The notes: generated by a model not told the origin, from the letters alone. 64,000 nucleotides of DNA from Hoeflea sp. IMCC20628 (GCF_001011155.1 NZ_CP011479.1:1568501-1632500), one strand, 5' to 3'; positions 1 to 7,805 are shown, numbered from the stretch's first letter. Program-made: numbers and translations.

Positions 1-1
1 G

Positions 2-679
2 ACGCATTTTCAGGGCGCAGCGGCGGAAGAGGGCAAGATCAACCTGCAGCGCCGGGTCTGGAACCTGCTGGCCAAGGGCGAGGTGTTTTCGCGCATGGCG
101 GCCCACCCGGTGCTGATGGATATCCTGCGCAGGTTTTTAGGCACCGAATTCATCATGGGCTCGATTGCCGCCAACCGGATTCTGCCGGGCGGGCCGGGGC
201 AGGAGCCGCATGTCGATTATCCCTATTGGGATTTCCACAAGCCCGAAACCCATCCGGTCGGCTTTAACGGCTCGTTCCCGATGAATGCCCAGGTCTCCGT
301 GATCCTTGATCCGTTCACCACTGAGAGCGGCGCCACCGGCTATGTACCGGGAAGCCAGAGAGAGCTGCGCTATCCGACTGCCGAGGACAAATTCTATGAT
401 CGCTGCGAGCGGATGACCGGCGAACCCGGCGATGTGGCGCTGTTTTACGGCGTCACCTGGCACTGCGCCATGCCCAATACGTCTGATCACGACCGCAGCG
501 CCATCCTGATCCAGTATCTGCCGAAATGGGTCAAGCCGATGGAAGACATGCCGGCTGCCCTGCCGCAATCCTTCATCGATGCCGCCAGCCCCGACATGCG
601 CCAGCTTCTCGGTCTCAATTATCCCTATCCGGAAGTGCTTGATGCGGCGCGCGCCGGCAATGCCGAGGGCCGGACATGA
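2..679 (+). CDS. Phytanoyl-CoA dioxygenase (PhyH) family protein, 5' truncated
   Basis: The reading frame is open from base 2, so the start lies outside the window and about 225 residues are visible. The HVD (HxD) pair in GQEPHVDYPYW and the distal His in YGVTWHCAMPNTS, followed by an Arg-containing strand, fit the Fe(II)/2-oxoglutarate oxygenase facial triad of the PhyH family. Members hydroxylate or oxidatively demethylate small molecules; the substrate cannot be read here. The stop overlaps the next gene by four bases (ATGA), so it is probably translated with the inositol-type genes downstream. That context suggests an oxidative step on an inositol or sugar derivative, which is inference. 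Confidence 0.8.
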   Translation, partial: THFQGAAAEEGKINLQRRVWNLLAKGEVFSRMAAHPVLMDILRRFLGTEFIMGSIAANRILPGGPGQEPHVDYPYWDFHKPETHPVGFNGSFPMNAQVSVILDPFTTESGATGYVPGSQRELRYPTAEDKFYDRCERMTGEPGDVALFYGVTWHCAMPNTSDHDRSAILIQYLPKWVKPMEDMPAALPQSFIDAASPDMRQLLGLNYPYPEVLDAARAGNAEGRT

Positions 680-1656
680 GCAGTCTCGACGGCATCAAGA
701 CGCGGAATTTTCTGGTCATCGGACGCGTCGGCATGGATCTGTCGCCTGATCCCGCCGGCACCCGCACCCGTGACGCAACCTCGATGATGGTGGCCATGGG
801 CGGCTCGAGCGCCAATATCGCAGCGGGCCTGGTCAAGCTCGGCTGCAAGGCGGCCCTGGTCACCAAGGTGTCCGATGATGCGGTCGGCTGGTACTGCCTC
901 AACCAGCTTGATCATTACGGCGTCGACCGCAGCCACGTGCAGGCGATCACCGGCGAATGCCGCACCTCGCTGGCGGTCTACGAGACCCGCGTCGAAGAGC
1001 ATCAAAGTGTCATCTACCGCAACAATGCCGCCGATTTCCAGATGGACATCGTCGATGTCGAGGCGGTGGATTACATGAGCTTCGGCGCGCTGATCACCGC
1101 CGGCACGGTGTTTGCTGCCGAACCCTCGCGCTCGGCCACCTTCCGGGCTTTTGAGCTGGCCCGCGCTGCCGGTCTGCCGATCATTTTCGATGTTGATTAC
1201 CGGCCCTATTCCTGGCCCTCCGCCGAGGTTGCCGAAGAGGTGCTGTCGCGCGCCGGCGCCATGGCCGATGTCATTGTCGGCAATGACGAGGAGTTCGGCT
1301 TCATGGCCGGCGGCATCGACAAGGGGCTCGACAAGGCGCGTGAACTGGCGGCTACCAGCGCCGGCATCGTCGTCTACAAGATGGGGCCCGAGGGCGCCAT
1401 TGCATTTGCGGAAGGCGAGGAACTGCGCACCGGGATTTATCCCGCAGCAGCCCTCAAGCCCACCGGCGCCGGCGACAGTTTCATGGCCGGCCTGCTGGCA
1501 GGGCTTGGCGAAGGCCGGGAGCTGCGCGACGCGGTGCTGCGCGGCTCGGCTTGCGCCTCCATCGTGGTGTCGCGGCCCGGTTGCGCGCCCGCCATGCCCG
1601 TCACTGCCGAGCTCGAAGCCTTCCTGTCCTCGCATCCCGGCCCGACCTCCGTCTGA
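676..1656 (+). CDS. iolC: PfkB-family 5-dehydro-2-deoxygluconokinase (IolC-like)
   Basis: PfkB (ribokinase) fold kinase of 326 residues. The N-terminal GGSSAN motif (about residues 42-47) contacts sugar, and the PTGAGDSF motif (262-269) carries the anion hole and catalytic Asp. In inositol catabolism IolC phosphorylates 5-dehydro-2-deoxygluconate. The length matches the free-standing Bacillus-type kinase; many rhizobial IolC proteins carry a C-terminal DUF2090 domain that is absent here. The start overlaps the oxygenase stop, and iolB follows 30 bases after its own stop, so the group looks like one operon. Another sugar-acid kinase is possible, but the neighbours favour IolC. Confidence 0.82.
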   Translation: MSSLDGIKTRNFLVIGRVGMDLSPDPAGTRTRDATSMMVAMGGSSANIAAGLVKLGCKAALVTKVSDDAVGWYCLNQLDHYGVDRSHVQAITGECRTSLAVYETRVEEHQSVIYRNNAADFQMDIVDVEAVDYMSFGALITAGTVFAAEPSRSATFRAFELARAAGLPIIFDVDYRPYSWPSAEVAEEVLSRAGAMADVIVGNDEEFGFMAGGIDKGLDKARELAATSAGIVVYKMGPEGAIAFAEGEELRTGIYPAAALKPTGAGDSFMAGLLAGLGEGRELRDAVLRGSACASIVVSRPGCAPAMPVTAELEAFLSSHPGPTSV

Positions 1657-1686
1657 GCCGCACGTCACCCGAAAGGATCCGACTCC

Positions 1687-2529
1687 ATGCATATCGCGCC
1701 CTATGACAACCACAACAAACCGATCGTCGATGCGGAGGATTCCTGCGTTCCGCTGAACTATTTCAACATCGTCAAGCTGAAGAAGGGCGAAGCCTTTGCC
1801 TATCAGGTGCCCGGCTACGAGACCTGCATCGTGCCTGCCACCGGCACGGTCGATGTCGATGTCGAGGGCGTCGGTTTCGTGGCGCTTGGCAATCGCGGTG
1901 TCGATGTCTGGGACGGCGAGCCGGAGGGCGTTTACGCGCCGGTCGGCGCCAAGGTGACGATCATCTGCGTCTCCGAGGCGACCGAAGTCTTCATTGCGGG
2001 TGCCAAATACGACAAGGTTCTCGACCCGTTCGATGTCCGCGCCGACGGACTCGACAAGATCCAATACGGCTCCGACGACACAAAAACCCACCGCAAGATC
2101 AAGCACATCTTGGGCCAGAAACATCACGGCAAGGTCGGGCGACTGCTGGTGAGCGAGCTGTTCACGGTCGGGCAGGGCGGCTGGTCGGGGTTCCCCAGCC
2201 ACAAGCACGATACTGATCGGTTGCCGGACGAGACCCGTCACGACGAGACCTACAATTTCCGCTTCCGGCCCAATCACGGCTCCGGCGTGCAGATGCTGCA
2301 GCGAGAGGACAACAAGCCCGGCGACGCCTATCACATCGTCGACGGCTCGACGATCTGCATCGACAAAGGCTACCACCCCTGCGCGGTGCTGCCGGGCTAC
2401 GAGATGTATTATTTCACCATCCTGGGCGGGCTGAGCCAGCGCTCGCTGGTGCAGTATTTCCAGCCGACGCATGCCTATCAGATCGAAACGATCCCGGGCA
2501 TCAAGGACATGGTGGCGAAGTTCAAATGA
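1687..2529 (+). CDS. iolB: 5-deoxy-glucuronate isomerase
   Basis: IolB converts 5-deoxy-D-glucuronate to 5-dehydro-2-deoxy-D-gluconate, the substrate of the kinase encoded just upstream. The 280-residue protein has the family's duplicated cupin layout. A metal-binding cluster near residue 175 (WSGFPSHKHD) is followed by the characteristic RHDETYNFRF segment and, near the C-terminus, GYHPCAVLPGYEMYYF. A GGATCC-type purine stretch precedes the ATG. The stop overlaps the aldolase start by four bases, so the two are translationally coupled. Confidence 0.92.
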   Translation: MHIAPYDNHNKPIVDAEDSCVPLNYFNIVKLKKGEAFAYQVPGYETCIVPATGTVDVDVEGVGFVALGNRGVDVWDGEPEGVYAPVGAKVTIICVSEATEVFIAGAKYDKVLDPFDVRADGLDKIQYGSDDTKTHRKIKHILGQKHHGKVGRLLVSELFTVGQGGWSGFPSHKHDTDRLPDETRHDETYNFRFRPNHGSGVQMLQREDNKPGDAYHIVDGSTICIDKGYHPCAVLPGYEMYYFTILGGLSQRSLVQYFQPTHAYQIETIPGIKDMVAKFK

Positions 2530-3368
2530 GCATTGCAACACTTGCCGAGGTGCTTCAGCCGGCACTCAAGCATGGCTATGCCGTTGCCGGTCTGGTCACA
2601 CTTGGCTGGGAGGACATGCGCGCCTATGTGGCCGCTGCCGAAGCCGAGGGCGCCCCGGTGATCCTGCAGGCGGGGCCATCCTGCCGGGCGCATACGCCCT
2701 TGCCGGTGCTGGGCAAGATGTTCCGCTATCTGGCTGAAAATGCCAGCGTGCCGGTGGTTGCCCATCTCGATCACGGCTACACATTCGAAGAATGCAAGGA
2801 GGCGCTCGACAGCGGTTTTACCTCGCTGATGTTCGACGGCTCGCGCAAGGAGCTTTCGCAGAACATCGACGAGACCGCGGCCATTGCCGAAATGGCCCAT
2901 GCCGCCGGCATTTCCTGCGAGGGCGAAATCGGTTTTGTCGGCTATTCCGGCGGCGAGAATTCCGCCGGCACCGATCCGGAAGAGGCCGCACGCTTCGCCC
3001 GCGAGACCGGTGTCGACGCGATGGCGATTTCGGTCGGCAATGTGCATCTGCAGCAGGACAAGCAGGGCGGGCTCGACGAGCCGCGGATCCGCGCCATCGA
3101 GAAACTGACGACCGTGCCGCTGGTCATCCATGGCGGGTCCGGCGTTCCGCTGACGCAGCGCAAGGCGCTTGCCACCGGCTCCAGCATCTGCAAGTTCAAC
3201 ATCGGCACCGAGCTGAGGATGGCCTTTGGCGCAGCATTGCGCGAAGCGGTCAACCGCGATCCGGAGCGCTTTGACCGGGTGACGATCCTCAAGGAAACCC
3301 ACGATCCGGTGATGGCCGCCGCCCGCACTGTCATCCGCGCCTTTGGCGCATCGCAACAGAAAGCCTGA
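2526..3368 (+). CDS. iolJ: Class II aldolase, 6-phospho-5-dehydro-2-deoxygluconate aldolase type (IolJ-like)
   Basis: Class II (zinc) fructose-bisphosphate aldolase family, 280 residues. Visible are the zinc-binding HLDHG motif, FDGSRKE, the EGEIGFVG segment, HGGSGVP and the KFNIGTELR phosphate-binding end. In the inositol pathway IolJ splits the IolC product into dihydroxyacetone phosphate and malonic semialdehyde. Tagatose- or ketose-bisphosphate aldolase activity would look similar; the iolB/iolC neighbours decide the call. It starts inside the iolB stop (ATGA) and ends three bases before the next gene. Confidence 0.82.
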   Translation: MSIATLAEVLQPALKHGYAVAGLVTLGWEDMRAYVAAAEAEGAPVILQAGPSCRAHTPLPVLGKMFRYLAENASVPVVAHLDHGYTFEECKEALDSGFTSLMFDGSRKELSQNIDETAAIAEMAHAAGISCEGEIGFVGYSGGENSAGTDPEEAARFARETGVDAMAISVGNVHLQQDKQGGLDEPRIRAIEKLTTVPLVIHGGSGVPLTQRKALATGSSICKFNIGTELRMAFGAALREAVNRDPERFDRVTILKETHDPVMAAARTVIRAFGASQQKA

Positions 3369-3371
3369 GAC

Positions 3372-4361
3372 ATGTTGAAGATCGGAATTCTCGGTTGCGG
3401 CCGCATTGGCCAGGTCCATGCCCGCAGCCTGTTCATGGTTGAGGGCGCACAGGTGGCAGCAGTCACGGATGCGTTTCCGGATGCAGCCAATGCGCTGGCC
3501 CAAAAAACCGGCGCCAGCGTCATGAGCGCCGAGGAGATGATCGCCAGTCCCGACATCGACGCGGTGGTCATCGGCACGCCGACCGACACACATTTCGATC
3601 TGATCCAGATGAGTGCAAAGGCAGGCAAGGCGATTTTTTGTGAAAAACCGGTCGACATGTCCGCCGACCGCATCCGCGACTGCATCAAAACCGTCGATGC
3701 GAGCGGCGTGCCGTTCCTGACCGGCTTCAACCGCCGCTTTGACGCTGGCTTCGCCGGCATCCGCGCACGAATCGCTGCGGGCGACATTGGCGACGTCGAA
3801 CTGGTCACCATCCTGTCGCGTGACCCGTCCCCGCCGCCGGTTTCCTATATCAAAAGTTCAGGCGGTCTGTTTCGGGACATGATGATCCATGATTTCGACA
3901 TGGCGCGGTTTCTGCTCGGCGAAGAAATTGTCCGGGTCTATGCCACCGGTTCGGCGCTGGTCGATCCGGCGATCGGCGAGGCCGGTGATGTCGACACCGC
4001 TGTTGCTGTGCTGACGACCGCGTCGGGCAGGATCTGCCAGATCTCCAATTCCCGCCGCGCCACCTATGGCTATGATCAGCGAGCCGAAGTGCACGGCTCT
4101 TTGGGTTTACTCAAGGCCAACAATGTGCCCGAAAACAATGTTGAGCTCGCCAGCGGCGCTGGGTTTTGTGCAGCACCGGCTCAGCATTTCTTTCTCGAGC
4201 GCTATGCCGGGGCCTATCTGGCGGAAATGGCGCATTTCGTTGCCTGCCTGCAATCAGGCCAGGCGCCGTCCCCCGGCATCCGCGACGGCCTTGCCGCGCA
4301 GATGATTGCCGATGCGGCAGCGACGTCGCTGGCGACGGGTGTGCCAGTCGATCTGGCCTGA
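3372..4361 (+). CDS. iolG: Gfo/Idh/MocA family oxidoreductase, inositol 2-dehydrogenase-like
   Basis: NAD(P)-binding oxidoreductase of 329 residues. The N-terminal Rossmann motif LGCGRIGQVHARSL, the EKPVDMS motif with the catalytic Lys, and GGLFRDMMIHDFDMARF with the Asp/His pair are all present and intact. In this operon it most likely oxidises myo-inositol or a related cyclitol to the ketone. The family is broad, so an O-methyl- or amino-inositol substrate, or another polyol, is possible. It is the last gene of the run; about 200 bases separate it from the next start. Confidence 0.78.
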   Translation: MLKIGILGCGRIGQVHARSLFMVEGAQVAAVTDAFPDAANALAQKTGASVMSAEEMIASPDIDAVVIGTPTDTHFDLIQMSAKAGKAIFCEKPVDMSADRIRDCIKTVDASGVPFLTGFNRRFDAGFAGIRARIAAGDIGDVELVTILSRDPSPPPVSYIKSSGGLFRDMMIHDFDMARFLLGEEIVRVYATGSALVDPAIGEAGDVDTAVAVLTTASGRICQISNSRRATYGYDQRAEVHGSLGLLKANNVPENNVELASGAGFCAAPAQHFFLERYAGAYLAEMAHFVACLQSGQAPSPGIRDGLAAQMIADAAATSLATGVPVDLA

Positions 4362-4564
4362 GCCATCGCGAAGCTTGTCGGTCGGGCGGAAATGGCCTGT
4401 AACCGGCCTATACCTTTGGTTGATGCGCTTCGACCTGAGGGTTGATGCCCCCCAAAACCATCTTTTGGCAGATGGCTCTCTTCGGCTGATCACTGCATCT
4501 CTGTCTCACCGGACCAGCGAACACATCACGTTCGTCTGCCGGACAACAGAGAAGGAAAAATCAC

Positions 4565-5053
4565 ATGTCGAAGAGAAAATCATTCGCGACCGCATTTGCC
4601 GGCCTGTTCATTCTGTCCGTTCCCGTTGCGGCTGTCGCCCAGGAAGCGGAGACAAGCTTTACCTTCAGTGACACGCTGCAGGCCTCTTTTGATACTCTCA
4701 AGGCTTCCAGTGATGCATTCCGGTCCGGGATGGAAGCGGCCCTGGACGGGCTGACCGGCGACGACCGCAGGGACGTGATGGAAGCCAATGCGGATGACGC
4801 ACGGGCTCTGCAGGATGCCGAGCGCGAGTTGCGGGATTTGGGTGCTGCCGAAATGGAAGCTGCTGGGATCGAGGTTGCCGATCTTGAAGGTGGACGTCCC
4901 GGCGGTCCGGGTAATGAGGCTGAAGGATTCTCCGGCCCGGAAGCCGGCGGTGGCGAAGGGTCTGACGGCGAAGGTGCTGGTGGCGAAGGCCGTGGTGGTG
5001 AAGGACCTGGTGGCGAGGGCCGAGGCGGTGAAGGCGCTGGCGGCCGTCCGTAA
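4565..5053 (+). CDS. Exported protein with Gly/Glu-rich repeat tail, function unknown
   Basis: 162 residues; no family recognised. A clear Sec signal peptide (MSKRKSFATAFAGLFILSVP, then VAAVAQ) is followed by a helical acidic segment of about 85 residues. From about residue 115 the tail is low-complexity, built on tandem GGEG units (GGEGAGGEGRGGEGPGGEG) ending in GGRP. A good ribosome site (GAAGGAAA) sits eight bases before the ATG. It opens a cluster of small exported or membrane proteins that ends with a membrane LuxR-type regulator; a second glycine-rich exported protein lies 600 bases downstream. The tail suggests an extracellular or envelope structural or binding role, but this is unproven. 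Confidence 0.7.
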   Translation: MSKRKSFATAFAGLFILSVPVAAVAQEAETSFTFSDTLQASFDTLKASSDAFRSGMEAALDGLTGDDRRDVMEANADDARALQDAERELRDLGAAEMEAAGIEVADLEGGRPGGPGNEAEGFSGPEAGGGEGSDGEGAGGEGRGGEGPGGEGRGGEGAGGRP

Positions 5054-5087
5054 CCCGGCATCTGACCTCTGACCTCTGACTGAACCG

Positions 5088-5125
5088 GGTGCCGGAGCTT
5101 TCGTTCATGGCTATGCTTCGGCACC
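5088..5125 (+). promoter_or_regulatory. Leader stem-loop, copy 1
   Basis: GGTGCCGGAGC pairs with GCTTCGGCACC (one G-U pair) around a 16-base loop and is followed by TGTTTTC. It lies 51 bases before the 39-residue peptide ORF. The equivalent position before the second peptide ORF carries a similar stem. It may terminate the upstream gene, or act as a leader structure. Confidence 0.5.
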
Positions 5126-5176
5126 TGTTTTCCCCCGCGCACGGATCCCGGCGTGGCGCCCCCAAGGAATTGAACA

Positions 5177-5296
5177 ATGTCGCGATTTCTAGACCCTGCT
5201 TATCTGCAGCTTGCAGTGCTGCTGCTCGTCCCGACCTGGATGGTTGCCGGCCAGCTTATCGAAAACGCACAAGTGCTTCGTAGTGCTTTCATCTGA
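5177..5296 (+). CDS. Small membrane peptide, copy 1 of a tandem pair
   Basis: 39 residues, starting MSRFLDPAYLQLAVLLLVPT and ending VLRSAFI. The middle is one hydrophobic helix long enough to span a membrane. The second peptide, 217 bases downstream, shares the PAYLQLA core and the same upstream bases (GGAATTGAACA before the ATG). Conservation of the reading frame in both copies is the main evidence that it is translated. Function unknown; single-span micropeptides of this kind often regulate or assemble membrane complexes, but nothing here shows that. Confidence 0.55.
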   Translation: MSRFLDPAYLQLAVLLLVPTWMVAGQLIENAQVLRSAFI

Positions 5297-5306
5297 ACAG
5301 GACCAA

Positions 5307-5342
5307 GTGCCGAAGTGACCGTTTCCCACGATGCTTCCGCAC
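5307..5342 (+). promoter_or_regulatory. Leader stem-loop, copy 2
   Basis: GTGCCGAAG pairs with CTTCCGCAC (one mismatch) around an 18-base loop. It lies 52 bases before the second peptide ORF, matching the spacing of copy 1. The stem sequence has drifted on both sides while pairing is mostly kept, which hints at a conserved RNA structure. Confidence 0.45.
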
Positions 5343-5393
5343 CTGGTTCTCACGCGCGGCGACACATCCCCGCTTTCACAATGGAATTGAACA

Positions 5394-5612
5394 ATGTTAC
5401 GGATTTTGAACCCTGCCTATCTGCAGCTTGCAGCGGTGCTGCTCTTCCCGAGCAGCATGATTGCCAATCAACTGATTGCCAACACACACGCACTTTACGA
5501 GTACGCCCACCCGGCATCTGAAGCGGTGGTGCATCTGTCGGTGCCGTATTCGCCGACAGCAACCGATGCTGTTTTATCGAATGATGATCGTGTATGGACT
5601 GGCGAGTGGTGA
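5394..5612 (+). CDS. Small membrane protein, copy 2 of the tandem pair
   Basis: 72 residues. The first 30 (MLRILNPAYLQLAAVLLFPS and onward) parallel the 39-residue peptide upstream: PAYLQLA, a hydrophobic span, then QLI-N. The C-terminal 40 residues are hydrophilic and unique. Both ORFs are preceded by the same GGAATTGAACA sequence, so gene and leader were duplicated together as a unit of about 218 bases. Function unknown. The pair sits between two exported glycine-rich proteins and upstream of a membrane HTH protein. Confidence 0.55.
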   Translation: MLRILNPAYLQLAAVLLFPSSMIANQLIANTHALYEYAHPASEAVVHLSVPYSPTATDAVLSNDDRVWTGEW

Positions 5613-5662
5613 TACACCTGTCCGCCCAACCTGGTCATCGGACTCTGGGAAAGGAAACTGAC

Positions 5663-6040
5663 ATGAAACGGTCCTTGCTTTACGCGAGCATTTTTACTCT
5701 GGCGCTTGCAGGCCCGCTGCAGGCGCAAACCTTGAGTCCGGGTTTTTCCGATCTGCTTGACGAGCAAGGCTTTGTTGTCCTTTCAAAGCGATACACATGG
5801 CTCGGACGCATTGTGGTCACCGTTTCCAATGGTCTTTACGAACGTGAAATTCTGCTGACCCGCGGCTCGAACCAGATCCTACAGGATAACTGGACCACGA
5901 TCGAACAGGCACCGGTGACGGACACTCCCAGCCAGACCGTAATTATCGGTGGGGAGTCGAGCCGCGGCGGGCCTGGTCCCGGCGGTCCAGGAGGACCAGG
6001 TGGCGCTGGCGGTCCGGGTGGTCCCGGCGGGCAGCCTTGA
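5663..6040 (+). CDS. Exported protein with collagen-like Gly-Pro-Gly tail
   Basis: 125 residues from the ATG preceded by GGGAAAGGAAA; an in-frame start further upstream lacks the signal peptide at its N-terminus. The N-terminal signal peptide (MKRSLLYASIFTLALAGPLQ, cleaved near AQA/Q) leads into a mixed domain of about 70 residues, then a low-complexity tail of GGPGGPGGAGGPGGPGG units. GPG-type tails resemble collagen-like or glycine-rich surface proteins, but Gly-Pro-Gly without regular G-x-y triplets need not form a triple helix. No known family recognised. It probably belongs with the other exported glycine-rich protein about 600 bases upstream. Confidence 0.65.
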   Translation: MKRSLLYASIFTLALAGPLQAQTLSPGFSDLLDEQGFVVLSKRYTWLGRIVVTVSNGLYEREILLTRGSNQILQDNWTTIEQAPVTDTPSQTVIIGGESSRGGPGPGGPGGPGGAGGPGGPGGQP

Positions 6041-6109
6041 TCTCGCAATCCCGGGGAAAGCTCCACCGGCGCCTTCGAAAATTCAGCAGGTCCATATGAG
6101 AATGAAGTT

Positions 6110-6592
6110 TTGAAAAAACCCAATATCTTGCTTTGGTTCTTCGTCGCGGTTCAGGTTTTGTGCGCCGGCGCATTTGTTGCGAGCCTTGCCATGTCGATAT
6201 TCGGCCTGCAGCGCGGCGGCACAAGCTGGCAGTTGCGCGAGGCGCTGGAAATTTCGGCAAGCTTCGGGCTGATCATCGGTTCCGTGCTGGGCATGCGGTC
6301 GGTGGCGGTGGCGCGCCGCAGCCAATTGCAGGCAGAGGACGCCTTGCGTTCAGCATCTGGTGCTTTTGCCAAGGTGGTCAACGAGAAATTTGAGCGTTGG
6401 GGTCTGACGCGAGCCGAACTTGATGTTGCCTGGCTGGTGATCAAGGGGTTTTCCACCCGGGAAACGGCTGAGCTTCGCGGCACCTCCGAGGGAACCGTGA
6501 AGTCGCAGTGTAATGCGATATACCGCAAGGTCGGAGTGACCGGCCGCGCCCAGTTGCTTTCGCTGATTGTCGAAGATCTGCTTCTGGATTAG
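6110..6592 (+). CDS. Membrane-anchored LuxR/GerE-type HTH regulator
   Basis: 160 residues, TTG start overlapping a short ATGAAGTTTTGA stretch. Two membrane spans (about 6-30 and 45-63) precede a C-terminal GerE helix-turn-helix: LTRAELDVAWLVIKGFSTRE, then TAELRGTSEGTVKSQCNAIY and a recognition-helix end. There is no receiver or autoinducer domain, so sensing would have to come from the membrane segments or a partner. It closes the cluster of exported and small membrane proteins and could control it in response to an envelope signal; that role is inferred from position. Membrane-bound one-component regulators are known, although this short two-span form is unusual. Confidence 0.72.
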   Translation: MKKPNILLWFFVAVQVLCAGAFVASLAMSIFGLQRGGTSWQLREALEISASFGLIIGSVLGMRSVAVARRSQLQAEDALRSASGAFAKVVNEKFERWGLTRAELDVAWLVIKGFSTRETAELRGTSEGTVKSQCNAIYRKVGVTGRAQLLSLIVEDLLLD

Positions 6593-6675
6593 AGCCGGAC
6601 GAAACAGAGGACCCTTCCGACGCCTCATCAGCGTCGCAAGGTCTGTTTCCAGCCGAGGATTTCGGGAGTCGGCGG

Positions 6676-7233
6676 TCAGGCCGCTTTCATCGGCTTGACC
6701 TGCTCGCCGCTGACGCTTTTGCCGACAGCTTCAAAGGCCCATGTCTTGATCTGCTCTTCAAGTTCCTCATTGCGCTTGCGCAACGCTTCGATTTGACCGT
6801 CAACCTTGTCGCGCTCGACCTGATGGATGGCATCCAGCTCGGCCTGAAGTTCCTTGTTGCGGGCTCTCAGTGTCTCGTTGTCCTGGCCGTTGAGCGAATC
6901 CAGCTGGTCCTGAAGCGCGATGATCTGCGAGGTGACCTTTGACACGGAATCCGTCAGTCCGGCGATCTTGGCTGATTGCGCTTCAATGTCTGCGTCGGGT
7001 TTGGGGGTCAGCAGCATGGCGGCAATGGTCAGGATCGCAAACAGTGGCACCAGCCCGATGGCGTAACCGCCCAGTATGTGATGCAGACCCAGATGCCCGA
7101 CATCGAACACGGCGGCGAAAAACAAGGTTGCGAGAACCGCAGCGATAAGAGCAAAAACCTTCGACAGCATGCCCATCATGTTGCCACCATTCTTTTTCGG
7201 GGACTTGCCCTTGTCTGTCTTCTGACCTGCCAC
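6676..7233 (-). CDS. Two-span membrane protein with C-terminal coiled coil, unknown
   Basis: 185 residues with a GTG start preceded by AGGAG at six bases. A basic N-terminus (KTDKGKSPKKNGG) leads into two hydrophobic spans (about 20-43 and 54-74). Residues 80-165 form a strongly predicted coiled coil rich in Glu, Gln and Lys with heptad leucines, ending in VSGEQVKPMKAA. No enzyme motif is visible. It may be a scaffold or membrane-tethered spacer. It converges on the membrane LuxR-type gene and is not clearly part of an operon. Confidence 0.6.
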   Translation of the reverse strand: MAGQKTDKGKSPKKNGGNMMGMLSKVFALIAAVLATLFFAAVFDVGHLGLHHILGGYAIGLVPLFAILTIAAMLLTPKPDADIEAQSAKIAGLTDSVSKVTSQIIALQDQLDSLNGQDNETLRARNKELQAELDAIHQVERDKVDGQIEALRKRNEELEEQIKTWAFEAVGKSVSGEQVKPMKAA

Positions 7234-7592
7234 AATAAACTCCTAGACTGAAAACCGGATGGCGTCGTGTCGGACAACCGACCGGGCATGTGCATCGGTT
7301 CAGATGTGCAAGATGCTGGCGCATCGTGAAAATCCGTGCTGGAACATTCCGGGATCTGTTCAGGTCAAACCGGCGGCGCGAGTGCGCATCATGCTTTTCC
7401 AGTCGGAAAACTCGCCATTCAAACCTATCCAAACGGTTTTAAGGAAACGTGAAAACCGGCGAACGAAAATCGGCGGGGGAGCTTGCTCGCTCCAGGTCAG
7501 CGTAGCCCAGTGGCCAGGCACCGGTGCCACGCCGCTCTGGTTTGACAATGCGCGTGCGGCTGCACTTTATTGTAATATGCGCGGGCCGGCGA
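7234..7592. other. Intergenic, 359 bases
   Basis: Lies upstream of the membrane coiled-coil gene and downstream of the quorum-sensing trio, both on the minus strand. Short open frames exist on both strands but lack ribosome sites or recognisable composition. It presumably holds the promoter of the coiled-coil gene; no confident element was seen. Confidence 0.4.
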
Positions 7593-7805
7593 TCACAACC
7601 GATCCATGTCACCCGGTTTTTCGATCCGGTCAAACCCGGCTTCGTTGGTTTCGAACTGGGCATGCACCTCCATCCGCGCCATCTTGATGAGATAAGACAG
7701 CAATTCCTTGTCAGTGCCCCGGGACAGCTCATAGGCGCCCGCCAGCAGGCCCTGAATCTTCAAGAGTGAGACAGTCTGATCATTGTTTGATGTTTTTTCT
7801 GTCAT
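7593..7805 (-). CDS. Small protein coupled to the AHL synthase (CinS-like by position)
   Basis: 70 residues, polar and helical (SLLKIQGLLAGAYELSRGTD), without signal peptide or membrane span. Its ATG overlaps the stop of the autoinducer synthase by four bases, so the two are translationally coupled. Rhizobium leguminosarum has the same order, cinR-cinI-cinS, where CinS is a small anti-repressor made with CinI. Length, position and coupling fit CinS; sequence similarity could not be tested, so the symbol is withheld. Confidence 0.6.
   Translation of the reverse strand: MTEKTSNNDQTVSLLKIQGLLAGAYELSRGTDKELLSYLIKMARMEVHAQFETNEAGFDRIEKPGDMDRL

Larger units (their letters stand above)
5088..5430 (+). 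repeat. Tandem duplication of about 218 bases (leader plus start of small ORF)
   Basis: Two diverged direct copies run from the leader stem-loop (5088 and 5307) through GGAATTGAACAATG (ATGs at 5177 and 5394) and the first roughly 30 codons. Landmarks are 217-219 bases apart. Shared blocks include ATGCTTC-GCACCTG, the GGAATTGAACAATG start region and CCTGC-TATCTGCAGCTTGCAG in the coding part. Confidence 0.7.

Noticed and set aside
625-2565. A 646-codon open frame on the minus strand opposite the inositol genes
   Set aside because: It lies antisense to iolC and iolB, which have clear family motifs. Its own translation is low-complexity Asp/Gly/His-rich, typical of the antisense frame in high-GC DNA, and has no recognisable domain.
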